A DNA stretch of 64,000 nucleotides from Fictibacillus nanhaiensis (GCA_016401345.1 JAEACG010000001.1:868001-932000); one strand, 5' to 3'. Counted from the stretch's first letter, positions 1-8,910 are shown. Translations and numbers: made by a program. The notes: a model not told the origin generated them from the letters alone.

Positions 1-34
1 AAATCCAGAATAGTACGTTTTGAAAAGTTGCCAT
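1..34 (-). CDS. Start of an unidentified gene, cut by the window edge
   Basis: Only the first eleven codons lie in the window, reading MATFQNVLFWI. An ATG at 32-34 is preceded on the minus strand by a strong CGGAGGGG ribosome site (about 41-48), which is why I accept a fragment this short. It starts about 50 bases downstream of the MFS gene on the same strand, so the two may be co-transcribed. The product cannot be identified from eleven residues. Confidence 0.5.
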   Translation of the reverse strand, partial: MATFQNVLFWI

Positions 35-85
35 GACTTCCCCTCCGCTTTTCATTATAAAAGGGCTTCGCCATAATCTCCAGCT

Positions 86-1369
86 TTAAACTGGTACTTT
101 TTCTAATTCCAAATCATTTTTGTTATCATTTTCTTCAATATCATACCTGGGTAGAGTGAACATGTAGAATAGTCCAACAAGAATCAGACATCCTCCCACA
201 ACCCAGAACAGCATTTCTACGGTTAGAATTTTCGGGAAAAACACAGCGATTAAACCGAGTGTCATGGTGTGAGATAGCATGTTGATCGGTGTAATCCATC
301 CTTGAACACGTCCCATCATTTTAGGATCTACGATCTTAGGTAACCAGCCACCGATTCCAATATTGATTAATGGAATGCTAAACCCAGCCAATCCTGTAAA
401 AATAAAGAATGTCAACACATTTGGCGCGATGGCGCATAAACCAAGTGACAATCCACTTACGAATAGTCCAAGAACAATCGCATACGAGAGTCTGATCTTT
501 TTAGCGAGCATCGAACAAATAACACTCCCTGTAAGGATAGATACACCAAACACCACACCCATCCACATCATCATTTGTTCGTAATTATCTGGAGCGAGTT
601 TATATTTCATGATAAAAGCCGGCATAACTGACAATCCACCATTTACTATACCAAACAAGAAAAAACCAAAGATTAATGAAAGTAGAAGCTTAGATTGTTT
701 AATGTAATTGAACCCCGCAACAAAATCCTTCCATACCATCTTTACACGAATATCTTTGAACCTGTGTTGTCCGTTCGGCAGACGAACATCTTCATCAACT
801 CTCATACTCATAATTAATAATGCTGATATAACATATGTAATAAGGTCAAATGCAATTGCTCCTTGTATTCCTATACTCCAATAAATAAAAATGGCGATCA
901 TGTTCCCAAAAAGCATAAATAAACTACCTACCATTTGATTCAATCCAGCTGCAATTGCATACTCCTCTTTCGAGAGTACACCTTGTACCATCGCTTGATC
1001 AGCAGGAAAAAAGAATTTACCTACTGCACTTCTTAAGAATAAGATAGCAAAAATCAAAGGCATCCAGTCTAGCCATATAGCACCCATTAATAAGAGGCAC
1101 AGCCCTGCACAAATCCAATCACAATAAAGCGCGATTTTTTGACGATCCATTCGATCGGCTAATACCCCTACGATAAAGAAAACAGCTAGTGTTGGCAGAG
1201 AATACATCAATTCTGCAAGTGTGGCATAAAACGGCTGTTCACCGAACTTATCCAACAAATAAAACATAAAAGCTGTAACGCCGATAATACTTCCCATCAT
1301 TGAAGTAAAACCAGCAAAAAACAGCTTGCTGAAGTTTTTATTCTGAAACACTTTCAGAAACTCCTTCAC
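86..1369 (-). CDS. MFS transporter (drug/macrolide-efflux-like)
   Basis: A 427-residue polytopic membrane protein with about twelve hydrophobic segments. The conserved loop after the second segment reads GVLADRMDRQ (about residues 63-72), the usual MFS signature between helices 2 and 3. Length and style resemble the DHA3 macrolide-efflux-like exporters, but the substrate is unknown. The start is GTG at 1369, with a GGGGG ribosome site 8 to 9 bases upstream; the nearby ATGs run into a stop. A long perfect palindrome about 70 bases upstream (1439-1464) is a candidate operator. The family call is firm; the efflux role is inferred. Confidence 0.85.
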   Translation of the reverse strand: MKEFLKVFQNKNFSKLFFAGFTSMMGSIIGVTAFMFYLLDKFGEQPFYATLAELMYSLPTLAVFFIVGVLADRMDRQKIALYCDWICAGLCLLLMGAIWLDWMPLIFAILFLRSAVGKFFFPADQAMVQGVLSKEEYAIAAGLNQMVGSLFMLFGNMIAIFIYWSIGIQGAIAFDLITYVISALLIMSMRVDEDVRLPNGQHRFKDIRVKMVWKDFVAGFNYIKQSKLLLSLIFGFFLFGIVNGGLSVMPAFIMKYKLAPDNYEQMMMWMGVVFGVSILTGSVICSMLAKKIRLSYAIVLGLFVSGLSLGLCAIAPNVLTFFIFTGLAGFSIPLINIGIGGWLPKIVDPKMMGRVQGWITPINMLSHTMTLGLIAVFFPKILTVEMLFWVVGGCLILVGLFYMFTLPRYDIEENDNKNDLELEKVPV

Positions 1370-1438
1370 ATCATAACCCCCAACTTTAAATAATTTTCAT
1401 CATTACCATTTTCTACCTAATGAAATCAATTGTAAATA

Positions 1439-1464
1439 AATTCTTGTGAAATTTCACAAGAATT
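1439..1464. promoter_or_regulatory. 26-bp perfect palindrome, candidate operator
   Basis: The arms AATTCTTGTGAAA and TTTCACAAGAATT abut with no spacer between the divergent MFS and DHH genes. It lies about 70 bases upstream of the MFS start and 136 bases before the DHH start. There is no T-run, so a terminator is unlikely. The position suggests a dimeric repressor site for the MFS gene; no regulator gene is adjacent. Confidence 0.5.
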
Positions 1465-1599
1465 ATTTAGCATATTCATCCGGTTTCGGTGTTAAAATCA
1501 GCTGAATTTGTAAATGAAAAGAATACTACGATATAAAGGTTGAACTTTATGCTTTATGACGATACTCTAGACAGAGAGCATAATAGAGAGGATACTAAC

Positions 1600-2784
1600 A
1601 TGATTCATTTATTTTCACACAACGATTTAGACGGAAAATCGTGCGGTTATTTAGCACAACTAGCATTTGGAGACAACTGTAAAATATCGTATTGTTCACA
1701 TGGAACGATTAATGACCGTGTAGAGATGCTGCTTGATAATCCGAGAGAAAGAAAAACAGAAATTATCATTACAGATATTGCGGTTAACGAAGAATTAATG
1801 ATGCGACTTGATGAACGATCTAATGCAGGTGGAAAAGTAAAGCTGATCGACCACCATGCAACAGCGCTTCATTTCAATGGGTTTGATTGGGGGCATGTTC
1901 AAGTTCGTTATGATGATGAACGTTTAACATGTGCTACTTCCCTTTTCTATGAATATTTGATCGAGAACGGTAAGCTTAAACCAACAGGTGCGCTCGATGA
2001 ATATGTAGAACTTGTGCGTTTATATGATACGTGGGAATGGTTTGACCAAAAAGTTGAAGCTAAGCGTCTTAACGACTTATTCTTTATCCTTCCTCCTGAT
2101 AAATTTGAGGATCAGATCATGGATCGTTTAAAAGGTGATTCTTTTCAGTTTTCAGAAACAGAAACAACGATTCTGGATCTTGAAGAAGAAAATATTGCAG
2201 ATTATATTAAAAAGAAACAACGTCAGATGGTCGAAATCTGGGATACTTGGTCTTTAGGCGAAGGATTTGAAGAGAAAACGTATAAGGTTGGTATTCTTCA
2301 TGCCGAACGTTATCACTCTGAGCTTGGGAACGAGATCAATCGTGAGAATCCTCACTTAGACTTGATTGTAATTCTAAATATCGCTAACAAACGGATCGGT
2401 CTTCGTACCATTCATGAAGAGGTGGATTGTTCGATCTACGCCAAACAATATGGCGGCGGCGGGCATCCAAAAGCTTCTGGCGGAAACATGACTTCTGAAG
2501 CATTTGAAAAGTTTGTTGTTGCTGCATTCCATGAACAACCTAGACGAATCGATGCACCGAAAAACGAGCACAACGTGAAGGAAAATCCTGATGGCAGCTT
2601 ATATGTGAACAATCATCGTGAAGTATCTAAGATCTATTCAGAAGATAATCAAACATGGCTGATCACACATAAGACACATCCGGTCGATGAAATTTTCGAT
2701 ACGTATCAAGCAGCGGAAAATTACGTGAAGCGCCATTTTGAGGGCTGGTTAATGCGAGATGATGAAGCGAATAACAATAACTAA
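1600..2784 (+). CDS. DHH-family phosphoesterase
   Basis: A 394-residue cytosolic protein of the DHH phosphoesterase superfamily, which includes nano-RNases, RecJ and cyclic-dinucleotide phosphodiesterases. The first motif is SHNDLDG near the N-terminus, the family triad appears as LIDHHATA, and a C-terminal DHHA1-type glycine/histidine motif reads GGGGHPKASGG. These supply metal ligands and substrate contacts in characterised members. I start at the ATG at 1600 because GAGAGG lies 8 to 9 bases upstream; the longer frame from 1540 has no ribosome site. Substrate (short RNA, cyclic dinucleotide or other) cannot be told. A terminator follows directly, so it is monocistronic. Confidence 0.85.
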   Translation: MIHLFSHNDLDGKSCGYLAQLAFGDNCKISYCSHGTINDRVEMLLDNPRERKTEIIITDIAVNEELMMRLDERSNAGGKVKLIDHHATALHFNGFDWGHVQVRYDDERLTCATSLFYEYLIENGKLKPTGALDEYVELVRLYDTWEWFDQKVEAKRLNDLFFILPPDKFEDQIMDRLKGDSFQFSETETTILDLEEENIADYIKKKQRQMVEIWDTWSLGEGFEEKTYKVGILHAERYHSELGNEINRENPHLDLIVILNIANKRIGLRTIHEEVDCSIYAKQYGGGGHPKASGGNMTSEAFEKFVVAAFHEQPRRIDAPKNEHNVKENPDGSLYVNNHREVSKIYSEDNQTWLITHKTHPVDEIFDTYQAAENYVKRHFEGWLMRDDEANNNN

Positions 2785-2795
2785 TTTATAGTAAA

Positions 2796-2826
2796 TACCT
2801 TGGCTACAATTGCCAAGGTATTTTTA
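2796..2826 (+). terminator. Intrinsic terminator after DHH gene
   Basis: A perfect 9-bp stem, TACCTTGGC with GCCAAGGTA, closes a 7-base loop and is followed by TTTTT. It lies 12 bases past the DHH stop. Confidence 0.85.
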
Positions 2827-2931
2827 ATTTTGTAGATCACTTGTCATCATTTTCAATGACTCTGAATATCGAATATCTATGTTACATCACTCATGTGAAT
2901 AGAATTGTGTTTTAGTTAGGATAAAAATTGT

Positions 2932-2964
2932 AAAGACGCTTAGAACCAATGCTAAGCGTCTTTT
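2932..2964 (-). terminator. Hairpin downstream of ohrR
   Basis: A perfect 12-bp stem (AAAGACGCTTAG with CTAAGCGTCTTT) around an 8-base loop lies just past the ohrR stop. On the minus strand the stem ends in TTT, so the U-tract is short. Confidence 0.7.
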
Positions 2965-2970
2965 CGTTTA

Positions 2971-3411
2971 TTATTTTGAATGATCTTGCAACTGTTCTAA
3001 CATACTCGTCAATGTTTTATTCAATATTGTGAGTTCATCTTTTCCCATCGGAATATTATCAACAAGCTGATCCGGTATACACTCCGCTTTTTCTTTTAGT
3101 GCTTCTCCTTTTTCAGTCACAGAAACAATTACACTGCGCTCATCTTGTTCTGATCGTTTTCTTTCAACAAGACCATTTAGCTCCATGCGTTTTAACATTG
3201 GTGTTAAAGTTCCGGAATCTAAAAACAAGCGCTGGCCTAATTCTTTTACAGACAATGAATGTTTTTCCCATAAAAGAAGCAAAACTAAGTATTGTGGATA
3301 TGTGACGTTGAGTTCTTTTAACAACTCTCGATAAAGCTTTGTAATCTCACGTTCTGCTGTATAGATTTTAAAACATATCTGATTTTCTAATTTTAACGTT
3401 TCACTTTTCAT
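2971..3411 (-). CDS. ohrR: OhrR-type MarR peroxide-sensing repressor
   Basis: A 146-residue MarR-family winged-helix protein. Near the N-terminus the sequence ENQICFKIY places one cysteine where OhrR has its peroxide-reactive thiol; the recognition region reads DSGTLTPMLKRMELNGLVERKRSEQDERSV in segments typical of MarR proteins. Known OhrR represses ohr until organic hydroperoxide oxidises the cysteine. It is divergent from ohr, and the shared intergenic region carries two copies of a TACACAATT-type operator. I use the ATG at 3411 because GAAAGGAAA lies just upstream; the longer frame begins inside the operator. Identity is well supported by cysteine, context and operator together. Confidence 0.9.
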   Translation of the reverse strand: MKSETLKLENQICFKIYTAEREITKLYRELLKELNVTYPQYLVLLLLWEKHSLSVKELGQRLFLDSGTLTPMLKRMELNGLVERKRSEQDERSVIVSVTEKGEALKEKAECIPDQLVDNIPMGKDELTILNKTLTSMLEQLQDHSK

Positions 3412-3450
3412 GATGTTTCCTTTCTTTTTGTAAAGGGTAATTGCATTATA

Positions 3451-3480
3451 ACACAATTTAGTTTTACACAATTAAATTGT
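3451..3480. promoter_or_regulatory. OhrR operator, copy 1 (upstream of the ohr -35)
   Basis: An AT-rich dyad built from ACACAATTTA and TTACACAATTAAATTGT elements resembles the known B. subtilis OhrR operator (TACAATTTAATTGTA-like). It sits between the ohr -35 box and the ohrR start, well placed to act on ohrR transcription. Confidence 0.7.
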
Positions 3481-3509
3481 TTGACTCTACAAAAAGTATG
3501 CGTTATGAT
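3481..3509 (+). promoter_or_regulatory. SigA-type promoter of ohr
   Basis: TTGACT at 3481-3486, a 17-base spacer and TATGAT at 3504-3509 give a near-consensus promoter. Operator copies flank it on both sides. Confidence 0.8.
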
Positions 3510-3526
3510 GATTACGAGTTATTTAG

Positions 3527-3552
3527 TTGTACACAATTTAATTTTACACAAA
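3527..3552. promoter_or_regulatory. OhrR operator, copy 2 (start of ohr transcript)
   Basis: TTGTACACAATTTAATTTT followed by ACACAA repeats the copy-1 pattern and starts about 17 bases after the -10 box, so a bound repressor would block ohr initiation or clearance. The ohr ribosome site AAGGAG follows immediately. Confidence 0.7.
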
Positions 3553-3564
3553 GGAGTGTTTGGA

Positions 3565-3987
3565 ATGGAAGCATTATACACAGCAAAAGCAACAGCTGAA
3601 GGTGGAAGAGCAGGTACAGTAAAGAGTGATAACGGTGTTCTAAATCATGAGTTAGCTATGCCTAAAGCACTTGGAGGATCTGGAAGTGAGAACGCAACAA
3701 ACCCTGAGCAACTATTTGCAGCAGGATATGCCGCTTGCTTTGATTCAGCACTAAACCTTGTTGCGCGTCAAAGCAAAAAACGAATTGAATCGAAGGTTAC
3801 TGCTGAAGTTTCTATCGGAAAAGATACAGATGGCGGGTTTAAGCTAGCAGTAGTACTAAACGTTGGTGTTAACGGTGTAACACAAGAAGAAGCTGAGGAA
3901 TTAGTAAAGACAGCTCACGGTGTTTGTCCATATTCTAAAGCAACAAGCGGCAACATTGACGTAGAGTTGAAAACTGAACTTCTATAA
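3565..3987 (+). CDS. ohr: Organic hydroperoxide resistance protein Ohr
   Basis: A 140-residue OsmC/Ohr-family thiol peroxidase that reduces organic and lipid hydroperoxides in the cytosol. The two catalytic cysteines are visible at C58 (AACFDSAL) and C121 (HGVCPYSKAT), with the conserved early arginine in GRAG and a PEQL segment holding the glutamate. Length matches the family. The ATG at 3565 follows AAGGAG at 3551-3556; the longer frame would begin at the -35 box and is not credible. It is divergent from ohrR and closed by a terminator. Induction by peroxide through OhrR is established for the family and inferred here from the operators. Confidence 0.95.
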   Translation: MEALYTAKATAEGGRAGTVKSDNGVLNHELAMPKALGGSGSENATNPEQLFAAGYAACFDSALNLVARQSKKRIESKVTAEVSIGKDTDGGFKLAVVLNVGVNGVTQEEAEELVKTAHGVCPYSKATSGNIDVELKTELL

Positions 3988-3996
3988 TTAAAGTTT

Positions 3997-4027
3997 AAAG
4001 GATCATTCATTTTGGTCCTTTTTTTAT
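3997..4027 (+). terminator. Intrinsic terminator after ohr
   Basis: AAAGGATC pairs with GGTCCTTT (one G-T pair) around a short loop, followed by seven T. Confidence 0.8.
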
Positions 4028-4113
4028 TTGTATCCCCCTCTCCTTTCTTCAAATCACCTCTTTTAAAATTAAAATATTCTCAGTTTCTATATTCAATCAC
4101 AGTGAGTAGTCGT

Positions 4114-4158
4114 ATAATTATTCATAAATAAATAATTATTCAGAAATGAATATTATTT
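4114..4158. promoter_or_regulatory. Repeated ATAATTATTCA elements upstream of the sigma-54 activator
   Basis: ATAATTATTCA occurs at 4114-4124 and 4132-4142, 18 bp apart, and an inverted near-copy (TGAATATTATTT) follows at 4147-4158. The array ends about 18 bases before the activator start. It could be an autoregulatory binding site; nothing proves which protein binds. Confidence 0.4.
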
Positions 4159-4175
4159 AACTGATAAAAGGACTG

Positions 4176-5558
4176 ATGAACTTGAATCAATCAAAAGATT
4201 GGAACGAAAATGAACAAATTCTTCATTCTTTAAAAGACGATATCTTAGTTACGAATGTAGAGGGTATAATCCTTAAAGTAAGTGAAGTTACAGGAAAGAT
4301 CTACGGAGTAGAATCAGATAGTTTAATCGGAAAATCCGTTTATGATCTAGAAGCTCAAGGATTATTTACACCGATTCTCACTCCAATGGTTGTAAAAGAA
4401 AATAAAAAGATTACGTTTGTTCAAACAACGAATAAAGGAAAAAAACTGCTTGTTACAGGAATCCCTGTTTATAACGAACAAGGCGAATTATATAGAATTG
4501 TAAGCTACTCACACGACATTACAGAACTGGCTCAGTATAAAGAGTTTTTGTTTGCTATGGAAGAAGAGATGCAGCGTGTAAAAACGGAGCTTGGACTATT
4601 GAGAAACAAACAGCTTCATGATGCTGGAATCATCGCTAAAAGTGAAGATATGAAAAAAGCTGTTTCAACAGCACTTCAGTTGTCTGAAGTAGATGTGAAT
4701 GCACTCATCTTAGGAGAATCTGGTGTCGGGAAATCATTGTTAGCTAAATTCATTCACAATAAAAGTCACCGATCAAAAGGTCCATTCATTGAGGTTAACT
4801 GTGGTGCTATTCCAGATTCATTATTTGAAGCTGAATTATTTGGTTATGAACCTGGCGCTTTTACAGGTGCACATCAAAAAGGCAAAGTCGGTCTTATTGA
4901 ACTATCGAACGGAGGCACACTCTTCTTAGATGAGATCGGTGAACTTCCCCTACAGCACCAAGTAAAAGTGTTAAAAGTCATACAAGAAAAACAGTTTTAT
5001 CGTGTTGGAGGAACGAAACCAATCAAAGTAGATTTCCGTTTGATCTCAGCTACGAACAAAGATCTGCAGAAGGCGATCCATGAGAAACAGTTTCGCGAAG
5101 ATCTCTATTTTCGTTTAAACGTAGTACCTGTAACGATTCCCCCACTCAGGAAGAGAACCGAAGATATCGTACCACTTATACATATGCTCTTACAGCAATT
5201 CGAAGAAAAATATAACAAGAAGAAAAGGTTAGATGAAGCTGTCATTCATCATCTTCTGCACTATGATTGGAGGGGAAATGTACGAGAACTAATCAACATC
5301 ATGGAACGATTAGTGGTACTCTCCCCTACGACTCTCATTACGGATGAACATCTTCCTGATCATGTAAAAGAAGGTACATCTACACCCTCGCCAACTATTC
5401 ATGCAGAACAAACACTTAAAGAAATGTTAGATGAAACAGAGAAACAAATTTTATTAACAGCAAGAAAGAAATTTAAAACGACCATACGGATGGCAGAAGC
5501 ACTCGGCACTAGTCAGCCTTCAATCGTAAGAAAAATGAAAAAATATCAGATTATTTAG
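4176..5558 (+). CDS. Sigma-54-dependent transcriptional activator (PAS / AAA+ / Fis-type HTH)
   Basis: A 460-residue enhancer-binding protein. A PAS-like sensor spans about residues 10-120. The AAA+ domain has Walker A GESGVGKS (180-187), the sigma-54-contacting GAFTGA loop (227-232) and Walker B GTLFLDEIGE (247-256); a helix-turn-helix lies at about 436-457. An intact GAFTGA means it should remodel sigma-54 holoenzyme. The ATG at 4176 follows AAAAGGAC. Immediately downstream is a consensus sigma-54 promoter ahead of an aminotransferase and a symporter, so it very likely activates them, as RocR and BkdR do for their amino-acid operons. The signal sensed by the PAS domain is unknown. Confidence 0.9.
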   Translation: MNLNQSKDWNENEQILHSLKDDILVTNVEGIILKVSEVTGKIYGVESDSLIGKSVYDLEAQGLFTPILTPMVVKENKKITFVQTTNKGKKLLVTGIPVYNEQGELYRIVSYSHDITELAQYKEFLFAMEEEMQRVKTELGLLRNKQLHDAGIIAKSEDMKKAVSTALQLSEVDVNALILGESGVGKSLLAKFIHNKSHRSKGPFIEVNCGAIPDSLFEAELFGYEPGAFTGAHQKGKVGLIELSNGGTLFLDEIGELPLQHQVKVLKVIQEKQFYRVGGTKPIKVDFRLISATNKDLQKAIHEKQFREDLYFRLNVVPVTIPPLRKRTEDIVPLIHMLLQQFEEKYNKKKRLDEAVIHHLLHYDWRGNVRELINIMERLVVLSPTTLITDEHLPDHVKEGTSTPSPTIHAEQTLKEMLDETEKQILLTARKKFKTTIRMAEALGTSQPSIVRKMKKYQII

Positions 5559-5562
5559 TTTT

Positions 5563-5580
5563 TTGGCATGATCCTTGCAT
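5563..5580 (+). promoter_or_regulatory. Sigma-54 (-24/-12) promoter
   Basis: TTGGCATGATCCTTGCAT contains the invariant GG and GC exactly ten bases apart and matches the consensus TTGGCACNNNNNTTGCA at all but one defined position. It starts 4 bases after the activator's stop codon and 63 bases before the aminotransferase start. Confidence 0.88.
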
Positions 5581-5642
5581 GGATATTCTATATAGAAATT
5601 ATTTATACAACATGAGAATGGAATATCAAGGAGGTAATACAC

Positions 5643-6986
5643 GTGTCAATGAACAACTGGAGCAACCTTGTAACCGAAATGCCTAACCTTTTAGCGCCTA
5701 GTATGGCAAAAGATCATCCGAACCTACCCGTCGTAAAAGCAGAAGGCTGCTACTATTATGGATTGGATGGAAAGCAATATCTTGATTTCACATCTGGTAT
5801 CGCAACAGCCAATACTGGCCATCGTCATCCAAAGGTGGTCCAAGCTATCAAAGATGCAGCAGATCACCTCATGCACGGGCCATCTGGGGTCATCATGTAT
5901 GAATCAATCCTGAGACTTTCAAAGGAACTAGCTCATGTTCTACCAGGTGATTTGGACTGTTTCTTTTTTGCCAACAGTGGAACCGAAGCCATAGAAGGTG
6001 CTCTGAAACTCGCTAAGCACGTGACTAAAAGACCTTACGTTATTTCTTTTACAGGATGCTTTCATGGTCGATCACTAGGTGCGTTGAGCGTGACAACTTC
6101 CAAAAGTAAATACCGCAAGTTTCTACAACCGAACGGTCTTGCCTATCAAGTTCCGTATGCCGATGTAAAAAGTGCTCCAGCTGGTGAAGATCCAGAAACG
6201 TATGTCATCGAGAAGCTTGAGAAAGATTTTGAAACACTTTTCAATCATCAAGTAACACCAGAAGAAGTCGCCTGTATGATTGTGGAACCTGTTCTAGGTG
6301 AAGGAGGCTACATCGTTCCACCGAGTGGCTGGCTGAAGAAAATTAGAGAAGTTTGTGACAGACATGGCATTCTGCTAATTTTCGATGAAGTTCAGACCGG
6401 TTTTGGAAGAACAGGTGAATGGTTCGCTGCTCAATCATTTGGAGTTACACCAGACATCATGGCTATCGCAAAAGGGATTGCTTCAGGACTGCCACTAAGT
6501 GCAACGGTTGCTTCTAAAGAACTGATGCAACAATGGCCCCTCGGCAGTCATGGTACAACATTTGGTGGAAACCCAATCGCTTGTGAAGCAGCGCTCGCTA
6601 CAATAGATGTTTTAACAAAAGAAAATCTCATAGAAAACTCAAAAAACATGGGGAATTATGCAGTTGCAAGATTGAAAGAACTTCAAGAAAAGACTCCTTT
6701 GATCGGGAGTATCCGTGCAGTAGGACTTATGATCGGAATTGAAATCATCGATCCTTTTACAAGTAAACCAGACGGTCAAGCACTAATGAAAATTCTAGAC
6801 AAGTGTTTAGAGAAAGGCGTTCTTTTTTATCTTTGTGGAAATCATGGTGAAGTAATTAGAATGATCCCTCCTCTTACCATCAATCATGAGCAGATTGATC
6901 AAGGTCTTGCAGTCCTTGAAGAGTCACTTGAAGAATATTTGGATGAGGTTCATGCTCAACTGTCGGAAAACTATCAAAACGCTTAA
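5643..6986 (+). CDS. Class III aminotransferase, 4-aminobutyrate aminotransferase-like
   Basis: A 447-residue PLP enzyme of the GabT/ornithine aminotransferase class. The PLP-phosphate motif NSGTEA is at 111-116, the cofactor-binding aspartate in [12 protein letters not shown] at D248, and the Schiff-base lysine in AIAKGIASG at K277. GTG at 5643 is chosen because AAGGAGG ends 8 bases upstream; the ATG two codons later is less well spaced. It is driven by the sigma-54 promoter and followed 43 bases later by a sodium symporter gene, suggesting uptake and transamination of one substrate. GABA is likely, but another omega-amino acid is possible. Confidence 0.85.
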   Translation: MSMNNWSNLVTEMPNLLAPSMAKDHPNLPVVKAEGCYYYGLDGKQYLDFTSGIATANTGHRHPKVVQAIKDAADHLMHGPSGVIMYESILRLSKELAHVLPGDLDCFFFANSGTEAIEGALKLAKHVTKRPYVISFTGCFHGRSLGALSVTTSKSKYRKFLQPNGLAYQVPYADVKSAPAGEDPETYVIEKLEKDFETLFNHQVTPEEVACMIVEPVLGEGGYIVPPSGWLKKIREVCDRHGILLIFDEVQTGFGRTGEWFAAQSFGVTPDIMAIAKGIASGLPLSATVASKELMQQWPLGSHGTTFGGNPIACEAALATIDVLTKENLIENSKNMGNYAVARLKELQEKTPLIGSIRAVGLMIGIEIIDPFTSKPDGQALMKILDKCLEKGVLFYLCGNHGEVIRMIPPLTINHEQIDQGLAVLEESLEEYLDEVHAQLSENYQNA

Positions 6987-7029
6987 ATAACATGGTTAAA
7001 GCATTACACTAAAAAGGTGGTTTTTTATT

Positions 7030-8472
7030 ATGCAAACTTTTGATACAGTTATTATTCTTTTGTATTTTGCCGTATTGATCGGTGCAGGAATCATTGGCTC
7101 TACTAAAGCAAAGACTTCTGAAGATTTTACTCTTGCAGGACGAAACCTTGGCATGTTTATGTATCTTGGATGTTTGTCTGCCGTTATTTTAGGCGGTGCA
7201 GCTACGATTGGAACGACAAAGCTAGGATATCAGTTTGGAATTTCCGGCATTTGGTTTGTATCTATGATCGGTTTAGGCATTATTCTTTTAGGTACTATAT
7301 TTATAAAAAAGATCGATTCATTAAAAGTTACAACAATCAGTGAATTATTAGGAAAACGATACAAATCCGAAACACGTCTGTTAAGTGCCATCGTGGCATC
7401 CATATATACTTTGATGATTGCAGTTACCCAAGTAATCGGGATGGGAACGATTATTAATGTACTCTTAGGCTGGAGCTTAACGACTTCCATGTTAGTAGGC
7501 GGAGGAATCGTTCTCTTCTACACAATCCTTGGCGGTATGTGGAGTGTTACAGTTACGGATATTATTCAATTTATCGTAATGACGGTCGGTGTCTTCTTCA
7601 TTATGGTTCCTATGAGTCTTTCAAAAGTCGATGGTTTAGGAAATCTATTAACAGAACTTCCTCAGTCTCACTTAGATTTCACAGGTATCGGTTATCAGCA
7701 GATCTTCCAATACTTTTTGTTGTTTGCACTTGGTATGGTCGTATCACAAGACATCTGGCAACGAGTATTCACAGCAAAATCTAGTAAGATTGCTAGAAAC
7801 GGCTCTATCTTCGCGGGTGTTTATAGCTTTGCATACGCGATTGCAGGAAGCATCATCGGAATGTGTGCATTCTTGGTGCTGCCTACCCTAGATAATCCGC
7901 AGAACACGTTTGCTGAGATGGCTCTTACCATTCTCCCTACTGGTATTTTAGGACTTGTACTTGCAAGTGTGTGTTCAGCACTTATGTCAACCGCATCTGG
8001 TTCGTTACTTGCGTCTTCTACTTTAATAACGAACGACATCCTAAAACAGTATTTCTTAAAATCTCCTACTGACAAACAAATGATTAGAGCATCAAGGATC
8101 ACAACGCTTATTATCGGTTTAATCGCCATTACCTTTTCCATATGGATTCAAGATGTACTCGTTGCACTTGATGTGGCTTATGCAATACTATCTGGAGCAA
8201 TCTTCATCCCACTTGTTATGACATTCTTTTGGAAACGAGCGACTCCTAATTCAGGATTCTACGCTATCTTAATTTCTACAGTTGTTGTACTAGCAGGATT
8301 GTTTATTGAAGGACTTACAGCTACGAATCCCATTCTTTATGGTATGTCTGCTGGATTGGTGAGTATAGTGGGTATTTCCTTATTCACCGCTCCAATTTCA
8401 ACTGAGTTCGACACACCTTTCGATGAAGATGTAGCACTTGATGATGTAGAAGAAGGAAGAAAACAAGCTTAA
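7030..8472 (+). CDS. Sodium:solute symporter (SSS family)
   Basis: A 480-residue membrane protein with about thirteen hydrophobic segments. The N-terminal pattern SEDFTLAGRNLG (about residues 30-41) is typical of the SSS family that includes PutP and PanF. It should import an organic solute with sodium. AGGTGG lies upstream of the ATG at 7030. The gene follows the aminotransferase under the same sigma-54 promoter and is closed by a terminator. By context it probably imports the amino acid consumed by the aminotransferase. The C-terminus is acidic (EDVALDDVEEG). Confidence 0.88.
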   Translation: MQTFDTVIILLYFAVLIGAGIIGSTKAKTSEDFTLAGRNLGMFMYLGCLSAVILGGAATIGTTKLGYQFGISGIWFVSMIGLGIILLGTIFIKKIDSLKVTTISELLGKRYKSETRLLSAIVASIYTLMIAVTQVIGMGTIINVLLGWSLTTSMLVGGGIVLFYTILGGMWSVTVTDIIQFIVMTVGVFFIMVPMSLSKVDGLGNLLTELPQSHLDFTGIGYQQIFQYFLLFALGMVVSQDIWQRVFTAKSSKIARNGSIFAGVYSFAYAIAGSIIGMCAFLVLPTLDNPQNTFAEMALTILPTGILGLVLASVCSALMSTASGSLLASSTLITNDILKQYFLKSPTDKQMIRASRITTLIIGLIAITFSIWIQDVLVALDVAYAILSGAIFIPLVMTFFWKRATPNSGFYAILISTVVVLAGLFIEGLTATNPILYGMSAGLVSIVGISLFTAPISTEFDTPFDEDVALDDVEEGRKQA

Positions 8473-8478
8473 ATATAG

Positions 8479-8506
8479 AAAAGCCTCTCCCTCGGGAAAG
8501 GCTTTT
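8479..8506. terminator. Bidirectional terminator between symporter and small membrane gene
   Basis: AAAAGCCT and AGGCTTTT form the stem with a C/G-rich inner part. T-rich tracts lie on both sides, so it can serve the symporter and the convergent gene. Confidence 0.8.
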
Positions 8507-8545
8507 CTCTTTTTATCCAACAATTTCAATAGCTAATGCATAAGA

Positions 8546-8827
8546 TTATTTACCACCGATTCCTAACGATAACAACAGCAGACCGAATATAGAGATCAAA
8601 GCCATGAACAAGATAAAAAACAGTCCAAAAAACTTAGCTTTTCCAGCTTCTTTCTTTACAATAGCTATAACGCTAAAGATGACACCGATAAAATACAACA
8701 TGATTCCACTAAAAAGAAAGACAGCAACCTGTTGAGCTACATCATCTCGAACGATGAATGGCCAGCCAGCAAGAACAATTCCCGCTATGCAAAACCATAA
8801 TGATAAACGACCAAAACGCAGATTCAA
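8546..8827 (-). CDS. Small membrane protein, unknown
   Basis: About 93 residues with three hydrophobic segments and a glycine-rich end (SLGIGGK). No family recognised. The frame opens at GTG 8839, but the AGGAG ribosome site is only one base from it. A TTG at 8827 is 11 bases from AGGAG and is my preferred start; the alternative adds four residues. It is convergent with the symporter gene. Confidence 0.6.
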   Translation of the reverse strand: MNLRFGRLSLWFCIAGIVLAGWPFIVRDDVAQQVAVFLFSGIMLYFIGVIFSVIAIVKKEAGKAKFFGLFFILFMALISIFGLLLLSLGIGGK

Positions 8828-8910
8828 TATATGGCACACTCCTGTTTAAATTCTTCAAATGAAGTTCAATATCCATTGTTGCCATTTTTATATCAAAAAT
8901 CAACTATCTA

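Noticed and set aside
5586-5597. Palindrome TTCTATATAGAA after the sigma-54 promoter
   Set aside because: Short and AT-rich, and located in the transcribed leader, where an enhancer is not expected. Likely chance.
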